A stretch of 7,950 bases of DNA from Bacillota bacterium (GCA_009787135.1 WRGP01000160.1:1-7950); one strand, 5' to 3'. Counted from the first letter of the stretch, positions 1-6,218 are shown. Numbers and translations are program-made. The notes: generated by a model from the letters alone, not told the origin.

Positions 1-82
1 TTTTGAGGTGGCCGAGGCGGGGGGGTGTCAGAACAGCGAGTAGGGAAGAGTATGATTCATGGGTTCAGCCATCGGCTCGCTG

Positions 83-719
83 TTATCCAATCACGGGGCA
101 AAGCATTCGCAGCAGAGAATCGCTCCCCGCCTCTCCGCATAGCGGAGGAGCCTCCGCGTCAATATCCGTTTCTGTGTCGATGCTTGGATGAGATGCCTTT
201 ATCTTTATATTGCCGTTATCAGTCAATTGAAGAGAGACGTCGTCCGCCAGCAAAACCGCGTTATGCAGTGCTTTCAAAAGTCCAACCCTCACACGCTCAT
301 CTGGCGCAAACTGAATGGATGTGTCGGCTGACAGCACCGTTTTGGATGCGTGCGTGCACACCTTGAATATAGGGGGAAGCCCGACTTCCTGCTCCAGAAA
401 ATTGCTTACCCCTTTCACCAGATGATAATTGCCGATGGCTGCGAAACCCCGCGGCCCGCCGGCGGCTTTCGCGCGCCGCTGCGCGAGGTTGGCGCGCTTA
501 TCCTCAAGCGTGCTCCGCAGCGCCGGGTTGATTGGGCAGCGAATGACGTTTGAAACCTGTTCCAACCACGCTATAATCGCTGGCAAAATCACACTGATCA
601 AAGGGGATCAAAGCGGCGGACACTTGATTCCGCAGCATTTTGCACACGCCGCGAATATCCGCCCCGATCAGAGAGGAAATCGATGAACCCAGGATCAATA
701 AACACCTCGGATGATGGTT
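83..719 (-). pseudogene. Nitrogenase component-1 (NifD/NifK-like) remnant, 5' part lost and frameshifted
   Basis: Decayed C-terminal half of a nitrogenase-like component-1 protein, read right to left in two frames. The first stretch (719 to about 610) is in frame with the NifH-like gene and shows LILGSSISSLIGADIRGV, resembling the 'GssvsxxIGdDlxGv' loop of component-1 proteins. After a frame change near 600 the second frame runs to the TAA at 83-85. It shows NPALRSTLEDKRANLAQ, then GFAAIGNYHLVKGVSNFLEQ (the usual 'gdp/nyhlvxGlxxFL' Rossmann element) and a tail PPLCGEAGSDSLLRML resembling the family's closing 'GxrGaDxLLexl'. Only about 210 residues remain of a protein normally near 400 or more. 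The N-terminal cluster-binding cysteines are absent, so it cannot work as a normal component 1. The family call rests on motif memory, not a search; the exact subfamily is unknown. A weaker alternative is an unrelated Rossmann protein. Confidence 0.6.
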
Positions 720-1244
720 GGCGTATCCTTGCTGATCAAAACCGCGTACCGCGACGGCAATGTTGTTCGCCGCGTAGAATGACATCATCTCCCCGGAGGA
801 AACGATGAAAACCTCCTGTGCGTATCCGCCCCGGATTGGCATCGCGAAACCGCCGCAAACAACATCCCCCAAGACATCGTAGAGCACCACATCCGGCTGA
901 TAAAGCCCGAACACATCAAGCGCTTCCAGCTTTTCAAAGGCGGTTATGATGCCTCTGCCGGCGCACCCGACGCCGGGTGTCGGCCCGCCCGCTTCTACGC
1001 ACAGCACCCCGGCGTACCCCTGATACACGATATCCTCAACGGTTACATCTTCCTTCTTGGTTCGTATCTGCTCGAGCACTGTGGGAATTCGCTTGCCACC
1101 CATCAGGTTTTTTGTGGAATCCGATTTGGGATCACAGCCAATTTGCATGACGCGATATCCAGCGGCAGCAAGCGCGGCGGAAAGGTGTGCCGTTGTGGTG
1201 GATTTCCCGATACCCCCTTTGCCATAGATCGCTATCTTTTTCAA
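504..1244 (-). pseudogene. NifH-like nitrogenase iron protein, C-terminal third replaced by component-1 sequence
   Basis: Begins at a TTG (1244-1242), chosen because GGAGGGG lies nine bases upstream and the protein then starts MKKIAIYGKGG as NifH proteins do; an ATG at 1346 gives only an unrelated leader. Visible motifs are P-loop GKGGIGKS (residues 9-16), switch-like CDPKSDST (37-44), Cys94 in GVGCAGRG, Cys130 in GDVVCGGFAMP (the two [4Fe-4S] ligands) and SSGEMMSFYAANN (149-161). These identify an ATP-dependent iron protein of the NifH/BchL/CfbC superfamily that feeds electrons to a component-1 partner. NifH similarity stops at about residue 175 (GYA, near 720), where about 70-100 residues should follow. 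The frame instead continues into component-1-like sequence and ends at TGA 504-506, giving 246 residues. It is probably a deletion fusion, hence non-functional. No other nif genes are in the window, so nitrogen fixation is not implied; a nitrogenase-like reductase is more likely. Confidence 0.75.
596..615. repeat. 10-bp near-perfect tandem duplication at the frame break
   Basis: GATCAAAGGG (596-605) is followed at once by GATCAAAGCG (606-615), nine of ten bases identical. It lies exactly where the minus-strand nitrogenase-like reading frame switches from the frame ending at 504 to the one ending at 83. Ten bases is one more than a multiple of three, so a duplication would cause the observed shift. 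Taking out one copy joins residues ...QVSAAL directly to ISVILPAIIAWLEQ with no stop. Confidence 0.75.
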
Positions 1245-1360
1245 TATGCGCTTCCCCTCCAATCGTCTGTCTGGCCGGCCGACGCCGCAAAGCATAGCAC
1301 GCATGAGGTGCCCGCGCAAGCGATTGGGGCATTCCTTCAGACTCATTTTGGTTTCGCTGG

Positions 1361-1387
1361 GAATTTCTAAAGAATCCTTAAGAATAT
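1361..1387 (+). promoter_or_regulatory. Candidate response-regulator binding repeats (GAAT x3)
   Basis: GAAT occurs at 1361, 1372 and 1382, spaced 11 and 10 bases, so all three lie on one face of the helix. The core TTCTAAAGAAT (1365-1375) is followed by TTAAGAAT (1378-1385). OmpR/PhoB-family regulators typically bind direct repeats at 10-11 bp. The site sits just upstream of the candidate promoter of the regulator gene, suggesting autoregulation. Similar elements recur at 3461-3512. This is inference from spacing and similarity only. Confidence 0.35.
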
Positions 1388-1398
1388 GGAAATTGGTC

Positions 1399-1427
1399 TT
1401 GTCAATCGCTTATGCATGCGGTATATA
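1399..1427 (+). promoter_or_regulatory. Candidate sigma-A promoter of the two-component operon
   Basis: TTGTCA (1399-1404) lies 17 bases before TATATA (1422-1427), close to the TTGACA/TATAAT consensus. Transcription would start near 1434, almost at the ATG at 1436. The reverse strand of the same bases reads TTGACA (1405-1400), a possible -35 for the divergent NifH-like gene, but no convincing -10 follows it. Confidence 0.4.
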
Positions 1428-1435
1428 CTAATGAT

Positions 1436-2143
1436 ATGAACGCAGAAAATAGGGGAACCATTCTTGTCGTCGATGATGAGCCGGACATCCGTGAGATTCT
1501 GCGCGTCTTGCTCGCTGACGACGGGTATACCATACGCGAGGCGGCCAATGGCGCCGAGGCGCTTGAACAGATTGCGGAGGATCTGGACCTTGTGATCCTT
1601 GATGTGATGATGCCGGGCGAAAATGGGTTTGCCATCTGCAAGGCCATTCGGGAGCGGAGCAACGTGCCGGTTCTCTTTTTGACAGCGCGCTCGCAGGAAA
1701 TGGACAAGGTTTTAGGCTTGCGGTATGGCGGGGACGATTACCTGAGCAAACCCTTTTCGCCCTCCGAGCTTCAAGCGCGCGTAGGAGCGCTGTCGCGCAG
1801 GTACAATGTCTATCAAGGCAATCAGGAAAAACGGCGCGCACTATTCGTTCGGCAAAATATTCAAATTGATTTCGACAGCAGCGCCGTCTGCCGAGATGGC
1901 GTACCGATTGTGCTGACAGATTTGGAATACCGCGTTTTATGCTTCTTGGCGGCAAGAGCGGGCGAAACGATTGACAACCGCACGCTGTATGCCGGCGTAT
2001 GGGATGAACCCTATTTGGAAGGGTCCGCCGCGGGTACGATTATGACGCACATTCGCAACCTTCGCAAAAAGCTGGAGAAAGATCCCGCAAACCCAACGCT
2101 GATACGAAATGTCTGGGGGAAAGGATACAGGATTGATGCGTAG
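1436..2143 (+). CDS. OmpR/PhoB-family response regulator
   Basis: Cytoplasmic DNA-binding response regulator of 235 residues, a normal length. The receiver domain (about 7-120) has acidic pair D13/D14 in VVDDEPD, phospho-acceptor D56 in LVILDVMMPG, T83 in LFLTAR and K105 in YLSKPF, so all switch residues are present. The winged-helix DNA-binding domain (about 140-235) has the typical TDLEYRVLCFLA and HIRNLRKKLE segments and ends NVWGKGYRIDA. The neighbouring kinase, which its 3' end overlaps by eight bases, is the obvious partner. ATG 1436 is preferred to ATG 1412 because the candidate promoter's -10 would lie inside the longer version; neither start has a visible Shine-Dalgarno site. The exact regulon is not shown; the downstream zinc genes are the best guess. 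Confidence 0.93.
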   Translation: MNAENRGTILVVDDEPDIREILRVLLADDGYTIREAANGAEALEQIAEDLDLVILDVMMPGENGFAICKAIRERSNVPVLFLTARSQEMDKVLGLRYGGDDYLSKPFSPSELQARVGALSRRYNVYQGNQEKRRALFVRQNIQIDFDSSAVCRDGVPIVLTDLEYRVLCFLAARAGETIDNRTLYAGVWDEPYLEGSAAGTIMTHIRNLRKKLEKDPANPTLIRNVWGKGYRIDA

Positions 2144-3455
2144 TTTTATCATGAGCAAAATCAGCCGTCAGCTTACCTTGGCCCTGCTCCTGTCCCTTGC
2201 CTTGGTAAGCGGATTGTATATTGCGCTGCAGCCCATATTGAGCGGGGCAATTTGCCGGTATTATGAAACCAACCCAAGTATTACGCAGGAGAAAACAAAA
2301 AAAATCTTGTCTTCCCTGCAAAACTATGTACAGGTAAATAATGTCAGCCCTTCGGATACGGAAAAGCTCTCACAATGGGTAAAAAAGTACCCTCTTACCA
2401 TTTTACACGTCTATCGGCATGAAGCGATGCTATATGATTCGACGCTATTCACCTCTTCGGGGCTGCATACCCATACCACGGCGCGTTCGCTTTTTGCGCA
2501 CGAATCGGTGTATTATATTGTTTTTTCAGATGGCACCGCGTTCGTGTCGATTACCATTTTCCCTGAATACGGCATGATCCAAATGATGAATATAGGGCTC
2601 CTGCTGATTTGCGGCTTGATTTTCTTGGGGATTATGCTCTTATGCATACGAAAGGAATTGCTGCATTTTACGCGCCTGGAGCAGGATGTGCTGTCTATCG
2701 CGGGAGGCTCGCTGCATACCTCTATCCGTGTTCAAGGGCAGGATGAATTGGCAAGCTTATCTGAATGCATCGAAGAAATGCGCCGCTCACTTGTTGCGAA
2801 ACTACGGCAGGAAGAAGCAAGGCAGCAGGAAAGCTACGAATGGGTCACCGCGCTTTCTCACGATTTTCGCACGCCGCTGACAATGCTGACGGGGTACTTG
2901 GAGATCATCAGGCGTCAGAGCCAGGCGCCAACGCAGCAGGCTTACGCGGATAAAGCCTGTCGCAAGGCGACCCAGCTAAAGGAAATGTCCGATTTGCTTT
3001 TTGCCTGTTTCTCGCCGAACGCCCTGCAAAACGACGCGCGTATTTGCCTTCCCACGGCATATCTTGAAGAACTGCTTGGCGAATGGATTTCCCTGCTGAC
3101 AAAAGAGGGGTATACGGTGCGTTTACACGATATGGCGCCATCCTGCGTGTTAGCCCATCAAGACGCTTTGAGGCGTGTCATGGATAATGTGTTTTCCAAC
3201 CTAAGCAAATATGCGGATCCACTGAAGCCGATCGATATTAGCGCGTATACCGAGAACAACAGGTATACGCTTACCGCCCAAAGCACTTCTCACGCGAGGG
3301 TGAATGTACAAAGCGCCGGCTTAGGGCTAAACATCTGTAAGAATCTTATGGCGAATATGCGAGGGAATTTCATCACAGACCAGCGCGGGGATCAATTTTT
3401 CTATTGTATCGAATGGGAAATCGCCGATCCGTTGGCGGAAACCGCTTCCGCGTAA
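2136..3455 (+). CDS. Membrane sensor histidine kinase (VanS/VncS-like)
   Basis: Sensor kinase of 439 residues that phosphorylates the preceding regulator. ATG 2136 is chosen because it overlaps the regulator's stop by eight bases with CAGGA and AAAGGA just upstream; ATG 2109 and ATG 2151 are alternatives. Order of parts: TM1 (about 14-36), extracytoplasmic loop (37-151), TM2 (152-171), HAMP-like linker (172-222), dimerisation/phosphoacceptor helix with H242 in ALSHDFRTPL, and the ATPase domain with an N-box at 350-360 (DNVFSNLSKYA) and a G2 box GLGLNIC (395-401). No DxGxG (G1) box lies between N and G2; that stretch is short. Other clostridial kinases of this group appear similarly reduced, so it may still be active. 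The loop holds five histidines (91, 95, 111, 113, 122), notably LHTH and RHE, suggesting metal binding. The ligand is not proven. Confidence 0.92.
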   Translation: MRSFIMSKISRQLTLALLLSLALVSGLYIALQPILSGAICRYYETNPSITQEKTKKILSSLQNYVQVNNVSPSDTEKLSQWVKKYPLTILHVYRHEAMLYDSTLFTSSGLHTHTTARSLFAHESVYYIVFSDGTAFVSITIFPEYGMIQMMNIGLLLICGLIFLGIMLLCIRKELLHFTRLEQDVLSIAGGSLHTSIRVQGQDELASLSECIEEMRRSLVAKLRQEEARQQESYEWVTALSHDFRTPLTMLTGYLEIIRRQSQAPTQQAYADKACRKATQLKEMSDLLFACFSPNALQNDARICLPTAYLEELLGEWISLLTKEGYTVRLHDMAPSCVLAHQDALRRVMDNVFSNLSKYADPLKPIDISAYTENNRYTLTAQSTSHARVNVQSAGLGLNICKNLMANMRGNFITDQRGDQFFYCIEWEIADPLAETASA

Positions 3456-3460
3456 CCACC

Positions 3461-3512
3461 GAATTCTGAAGAATTCTCTGGATTACAGCCATTTTCCGAA
3501 GGATTTTGAAGG
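3461..3512 (+). promoter_or_regulatory. Candidate operator upstream of the zinc genes
   Basis: GAATTCTGAAGAATTC (3461-3476) is both a perfect dyad (7-bp arms around GA) and a direct repeat of GAATTCT at a 10-base period (3461 and 3471). Its core TTCTGAAGAAT (3464-3474) matches TTCTAAAGAAT upstream of the regulator gene in 10 of 11 bases. A related TTCCGAAGGAT lies exactly 30 bases on (3494-3504), with another GAAG core at 3508. It lies between the kinase stop and the candidate promoter of the small peptide gene. Function as a regulator site is inferred. Confidence 0.35.
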
Positions 3513-3526
3513 CTGCTTTCAAACGC

Positions 3527-3555
3527 TTGCACAGTGACGCGTGGCATGATAGGGT
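3527..3555 (+). promoter_or_regulatory. Possible weak promoter for the peptide/ZnuA-ZinT pair
   Basis: TTGCAC (3527-3532) stands 17 bases before TAGGGT (3550-3555). The -35 is fair but the -10 matches poorly, as expected of an activator-dependent promoter or of a false hit. The 140-base gap after the kinase gene makes a separate promoter plausible; read-through from the two-component operon is also possible. Confidence 0.25.
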
Positions 3556-3562
3556 ATATGCC
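3543..3562 (+). repeat. Imperfect inverted repeat in the zinc-operon leader
   Basis: GGCATGATA (3543-3551) faces TATATGCC (3555-3562) across GGG, pairing eight bases with one bulged G. It overlaps the weak -10 hexamer and could be an operator dyad or a leader hairpin. It does not clearly match the Zur box I know. Confidence 0.25.
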
Positions 3563-3595
3563 GTGGTCCCCATCATCTATCAAGCGGAGGCATGT

Positions 3596-3883
3596 ATGCG
3601 AAGTCTGCGTAAATTCACGCGCATCCTGTTGGCGGTGGTGCTTACCACCCTGGTGATCGCCTCGCTGGCGCTTACACTGGCGCATACGCATGACGGGAAT
3701 CAACAGCATGCATGCGCCGCGTGCGCCATACTGCGGCGGATGCATGGAATGATCGGCTTGCCCGTCTCCTCCGGTGCGATGCTATCCGTATTGTTATCCC
3801 CTCCTGATAAAAATCGGATCGCTCGTGCCGTGAAGGGTACGGTATGTTCGCTGGTTTCGCTAAAGGTGCGGCTGAATCCGTGA
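3596..3883 (+). CDS. Small exported or membrane-anchored His/Cys peptide linked to zinc uptake
   Basis: A 95-residue protein starting at ATG 3596, with GGAGG (3586-3590) five bases upstream; an upstream in-frame ATG at 3506 has no such site. Residues 10-29 form one hydrophobic segment after a basic N-terminus, either signal peptide or membrane anchor. Directly after it comes AHTHDGNQQHACAACAIL, with His30, His32, His38, Cys40 and Cys43: an HxH and a CxxC that could hold a metal ion outside the membrane. The rest is uncharged to basic and ends SLVSLKVRLNP. I recall short proteins of this plan, with His/Cys after one hydrophobic stretch, near zinc-uptake genes in Clostridia, but know no established function. 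The next gene starts 54 bases downstream on the same strand, so the two are probably co-transcribed. It may be a zinc chaperone or accessory to the binding protein; that is inference. Confidence 0.75.
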   Translation: MRSLRKFTRILLAVVLTTLVIASLALTLAHTHDGNQQHACAACAILRRMHGMIGLPVSSGAMLSVLLSPPDKNRIARAVKGTVCSLVSLKVRLNP

Positions 3884-3937
3884 GCGGCCCGGCGGAAACC
3901 AATCAAAACAAAAAAGAAACAAATAAGGAGAATAACG

Positions 3938-5425
3938 ATGAAAAAATTGCTTTCACTGGTACTGCTTATGATGATGCTAGCCTCGCTATATCCCGGTGCA
4001 AGCCTTGCCGAGGCGTCAAAGCTAAAGGTTGTCACCACTATTTTCCCGCCCTATGATTTTGTTCGCGCGATTGCCGGCGATGCCGTTGAACTGACGATGC
4101 TATTGCCGCCGGGTTCCGAAAGCCACTCCTTCGAGCCAACGCCAAGGGACATTATCGCGATTCAAAATTGTGACGTGTTCATTTATACCGGCGGTGAGGC
4201 GGACGTATGGGTGGACCGCATTCTCGCGTCGATGGATACAAGCAATATGACGCTGCTGCCGATGCTTGATATGGTCGACGCGGTCGAGGAAGTGATTGTC
4301 GAGGGTATGGAGGAAGAGGAGGATGCGCATGAAGAAGCGGAGGTGTTTGATCCGGGATTGGTACGGGCTCGGCCGCTGTCTGACTGGGAGGGTGCATGGA
4401 AATCTCTGGCGCCCATGCTGCGGGATGACAGCCTGGACGAGTATCTGCGGCAATATGCTGAGGAAAGGGAACTGACCCTTGACGAAGCTAGGGCAAAACG
4501 GGCGGAAGCGTGGAAAACCGATGATTTGCCTTCGTTTTCGATCGAAGGCGACACACTGACGGTGAACGGCCAAGAGGGCACGCATAGCGCGAAATATTCT
4601 GATGCGGGCTATGCGCTGGTGGAAGGCGATCATGGAACATCCGTATGGTATCAATACCAAATTATGGAGCCGGCCGCCCCAATGCCATCTTATTTGCTGT
4701 TCAATGATCATCAGATTGGGAATGCCGACGCTTCGGAACATGACGAAGAGTCTGTCCCGCACACGCATCTGCGCTACGGCAACGCAGGGTTCGAGGAACT
4801 GCTGGACGCCGAAGGGTGGTCTCCGTATTACGTGGCGGAGTACGCCGCGGCGGATGAGATTCTTAAGATGCTGGCCGGTCACGGCCATAGCGAGGCGGAA
4901 CTAGACGAGCATGTGTGGACTTCGCCGCAAAACGCGAAACGGATCGTTTTACAGATTGCTGACACGCTTTCCGCCTTGGATCCTTCACGCGCTGATTTGT
5001 TTGCGCAAAACGCCGCCGCGTATGCCGCCGAATTGGATGCGTTAGACCAGGCGTTCCGGCAAGTCGTGAATGGCGCCGTCCGCGAAACCGTCGTCTTTGG
5101 CGACCGGTTCCCATTCCGGTATCTGGCCGACGCGTATGGGCTGACATATTACGCCGCTTTCCCAGGGTGTGCGACCGAAACCGAGGCAAGCGCCGCGACA
5201 ATTAAGTTCCTCATCGACAAAGTCAACGAAGAGAAAATCCCGGTCGTGTTTACGATAGAACTGTCCAACGGCAAAATTGCCGACGCGATCGCCGAAAGCA
5301 CCGGCGCGGTAAAGCTGGAACTACACTCGGCCCATAACTTGAGCAAATCTGACTTTGAAAAGAATGTCGGTTATTTGGAACTGATGCGGCAAAATGTGGA
5401 GAAATTGAAGGAGGCTTTGAACTAA
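3938..5425 (+). CDS. znuA: Zinc-binding protein: ZinT domain nested inside a ZnuA-type substrate-binding protein
   Basis: Exported zinc-capture protein of 495 residues; ATG 3938 follows AAGGAG by seven bases. A signal peptide (1-24) has a likely cut after ASLA and no lipobox cysteine. The ZnuA N-lobe (about 28-115) has TIFPPYDFV, His63 in PGSESHSFEPTP and GGEADVWVDRIL. An acidic linker (117-137) with one His leads to a complete ZinT domain (about 145-313): RPLSDWEGAW, then His258 in FNDHQIG and His275/His277 in PHTHLRYGN, the expected ZinT metal ligands. The ZnuA fold resumes at DEHVW (His325) and runs to the end, with FGDRFPFRYLADAYGL (387-402) and FPGCATETE. ZinT thus sits where ZnuA proteins usually carry a His-rich loop. 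Streptococcal AdcA also joins the two, but with ZinT at the C-terminus. A soluble or loosely held extracellular protein delivering zinc to an ABC importer is likely; no permease or ATPase is nearby. Confidence 0.93.
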   Translation: MKKLLSLVLLMMMLASLYPGASLAEASKLKVVTTIFPPYDFVRAIAGDAVELTMLLPPGSESHSFEPTPRDIIAIQNCDVFIYTGGEADVWVDRILASMDTSNMTLLPMLDMVDAVEEVIVEGMEEEEDAHEEAEVFDPGLVRARPLSDWEGAWKSLAPMLRDDSLDEYLRQYAEERELTLDEARAKRAEAWKTDDLPSFSIEGDTLTVNGQEGTHSAKYSDAGYALVEGDHGTSVWYQYQIMEPAAPMPSYLLFNDHQIGNADASEHDEESVPHTHLRYGNAGFEELLDAEGWSPYYVAEYAAADEILKMLAGHGHSEAELDEHVWTSPQNAKRIVLQIADTLSALDPSRADLFAQNAAAYAAELDALDQAFRQVVNGAVRETVVFGDRFPFRYLADAYGLTYYAAFPGCATETEASAATIKFLIDKVNEEKIPVVFTIELSNGKIADAIAESTGAVKLELHSAHNLSKSDFEKNVGYLELMRQNVEKLKEALN

Positions 5426-5500
5426 TCCGATCCTGCTTGCGGGGGAGGTGCTTTTGCCCGCGAGAGATTCTCAAAAACGGGCCTTCGGTACGCAAGGCAA

Positions 5501-5532
5501 ACAACAAGGCGTCTGTACAGACGCCTTGTTGT
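5501..5532. terminator. Bidirectional terminator between convergent genes
   Basis: A perfect inverted repeat with 15-base arms, ACAACAAGGCGTCTG pattern facing CAGACGCCTTGTTGT around TA at 5516-5517. It lies between the ends of the ZnuA-ZinT gene and the CPBP gene, which converge here. The plus-strand tail TATTGT is T-rich but not a clean T-run, so it is an imperfect intrinsic terminator; in practice the hairpin loop would be GTAC. A second, weaker hairpin GCCTT/AAGGC lies just upstream (5481-5498). Confidence 0.7.
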
Positions 5533-5546
5533 ATTGTCCGGCAAGG

Positions 5547-6151
5547 TTATAACAGTTCGAACATAATGATAATGCCTGCGTATAAATTCGCGATCCCGTG
5601 CAGGCACCAGTTTGGCAGGATGGAGCCGTCCGCTTTTTCGCTGACGTATCCCATCAGCCATCCGAGTGCCGCCGTAAACGCGATCACCAACAGGGGTGTC
5701 GCTATGCCAAGCGCAGGGAATAGCGTCGCGCCATGCAAGAGGCCAAACAAAACCGCCTGGATTGTATTGCCGATATAAAAGCCAAGTTTGTTAATGAGAC
5801 GCCTTCCTAAGAATCCACGAAAAAAAAGTTCTTCAGGCAGCGCGGTCGCAAAAAAAGCAAATATGATCACGGGGATAAAGGCTTTGATTCCCTGTCCGGC
5901 AAATCGCGCGTTGGCCAGCTGCACGTCGTCTGGGAACATGGGGTCTAAGATAGGCGACATAGCGGCGGTAACGGCTAACGTGACAATGATAGCGATCACA
6001 AAATTTTTCTTATGCGTCACAGCCGGTTTTTTGAGGCCAATCCACTTTGTGAAAGAGGTTTTGTCTTTGCGGTCATAAGCCACCATAGCAAGGGAATGGC
6101 TGAAAAAGCGATTGTCTGCGTTATGGCAATCCGCAATTCGTTTATAAACAA
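5547..6151 (-). pseudogene. CPBP-family intramembrane metalloprotease with apparent one-base frameshift
   Basis: Membrane protein of the CPBP (Abi/CAAX protease-like) family. All three catalytic motifs are present: EELFFRG, FGLLHG and HGIANL (E107/E108/R112, H140, H185/N189 in the repaired 201-residue protein), spread over several hydrophobic segments. The start is the TTG at 6151-6149, seven bases after GGAGG. It encodes INELRIAITQTIAF and LWWLMTAKTK, a proper first membrane segment, but that frame ends at a TGA soon after. The catalytic part lies in the next frame, starting about TSFTKWIGLKKP. The switch falls at an AAAA run (6062-6059); one extra A there would join the frames. It may be a real mutation, a sequencing error in the run, or less likely ribosomal slippage. 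Read without the shift, the catalytic frame is open back to 6287 but encodes an unlikely hydrophilic leader. Members act in bacteriocin immunity or prenyl-protein processing; the substrate here is unknown. Confidence 0.85.
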
Positions 6152-6218
6152 TATTTTGCCTCCTCTCCGGCTGCAACCGTGTGGCAGAACGCATGCCTTC
6201 GCGCATTGCGCCGCCGAC

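Noticed and set aside
32..84. 9-bp inverted repeat AACAGCGAG/CTCGCTGTT at the end of the component-1 remnant.
   Set aside because: A 35-base loop and no T-run make a terminator unlikely; bases 1-82 show nothing else I can support.
1245..1346. Upstream ATG extension of the NifH-like gene (34 extra residues).
   Set aside because: The extension is unlike any NifH N-terminus, and the TTG at 1244 has GGAGGGG at good spacing.
3456..3595. Search for a classic Zur box before the zinc genes.
   Set aside because: No match to the AT-rich TAAT/ATTA dyad I know; only the GAAT elements and the bulged dyad are visible.
4100..4888. Long minus-strand open frame (262 residues) opposite the ZnuA-ZinT gene.
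   Set aside because: It mirrors a well-supported coding sequence and its Arg/His-rich product shows no domain.
6059..6065. Programmed -1 frameshift site in the CPBP gene.
   Set aside because: GACAAAA is not a standard slippery heptamer, since only the A-site tRNA could re-pair; mutation or read error is simpler.
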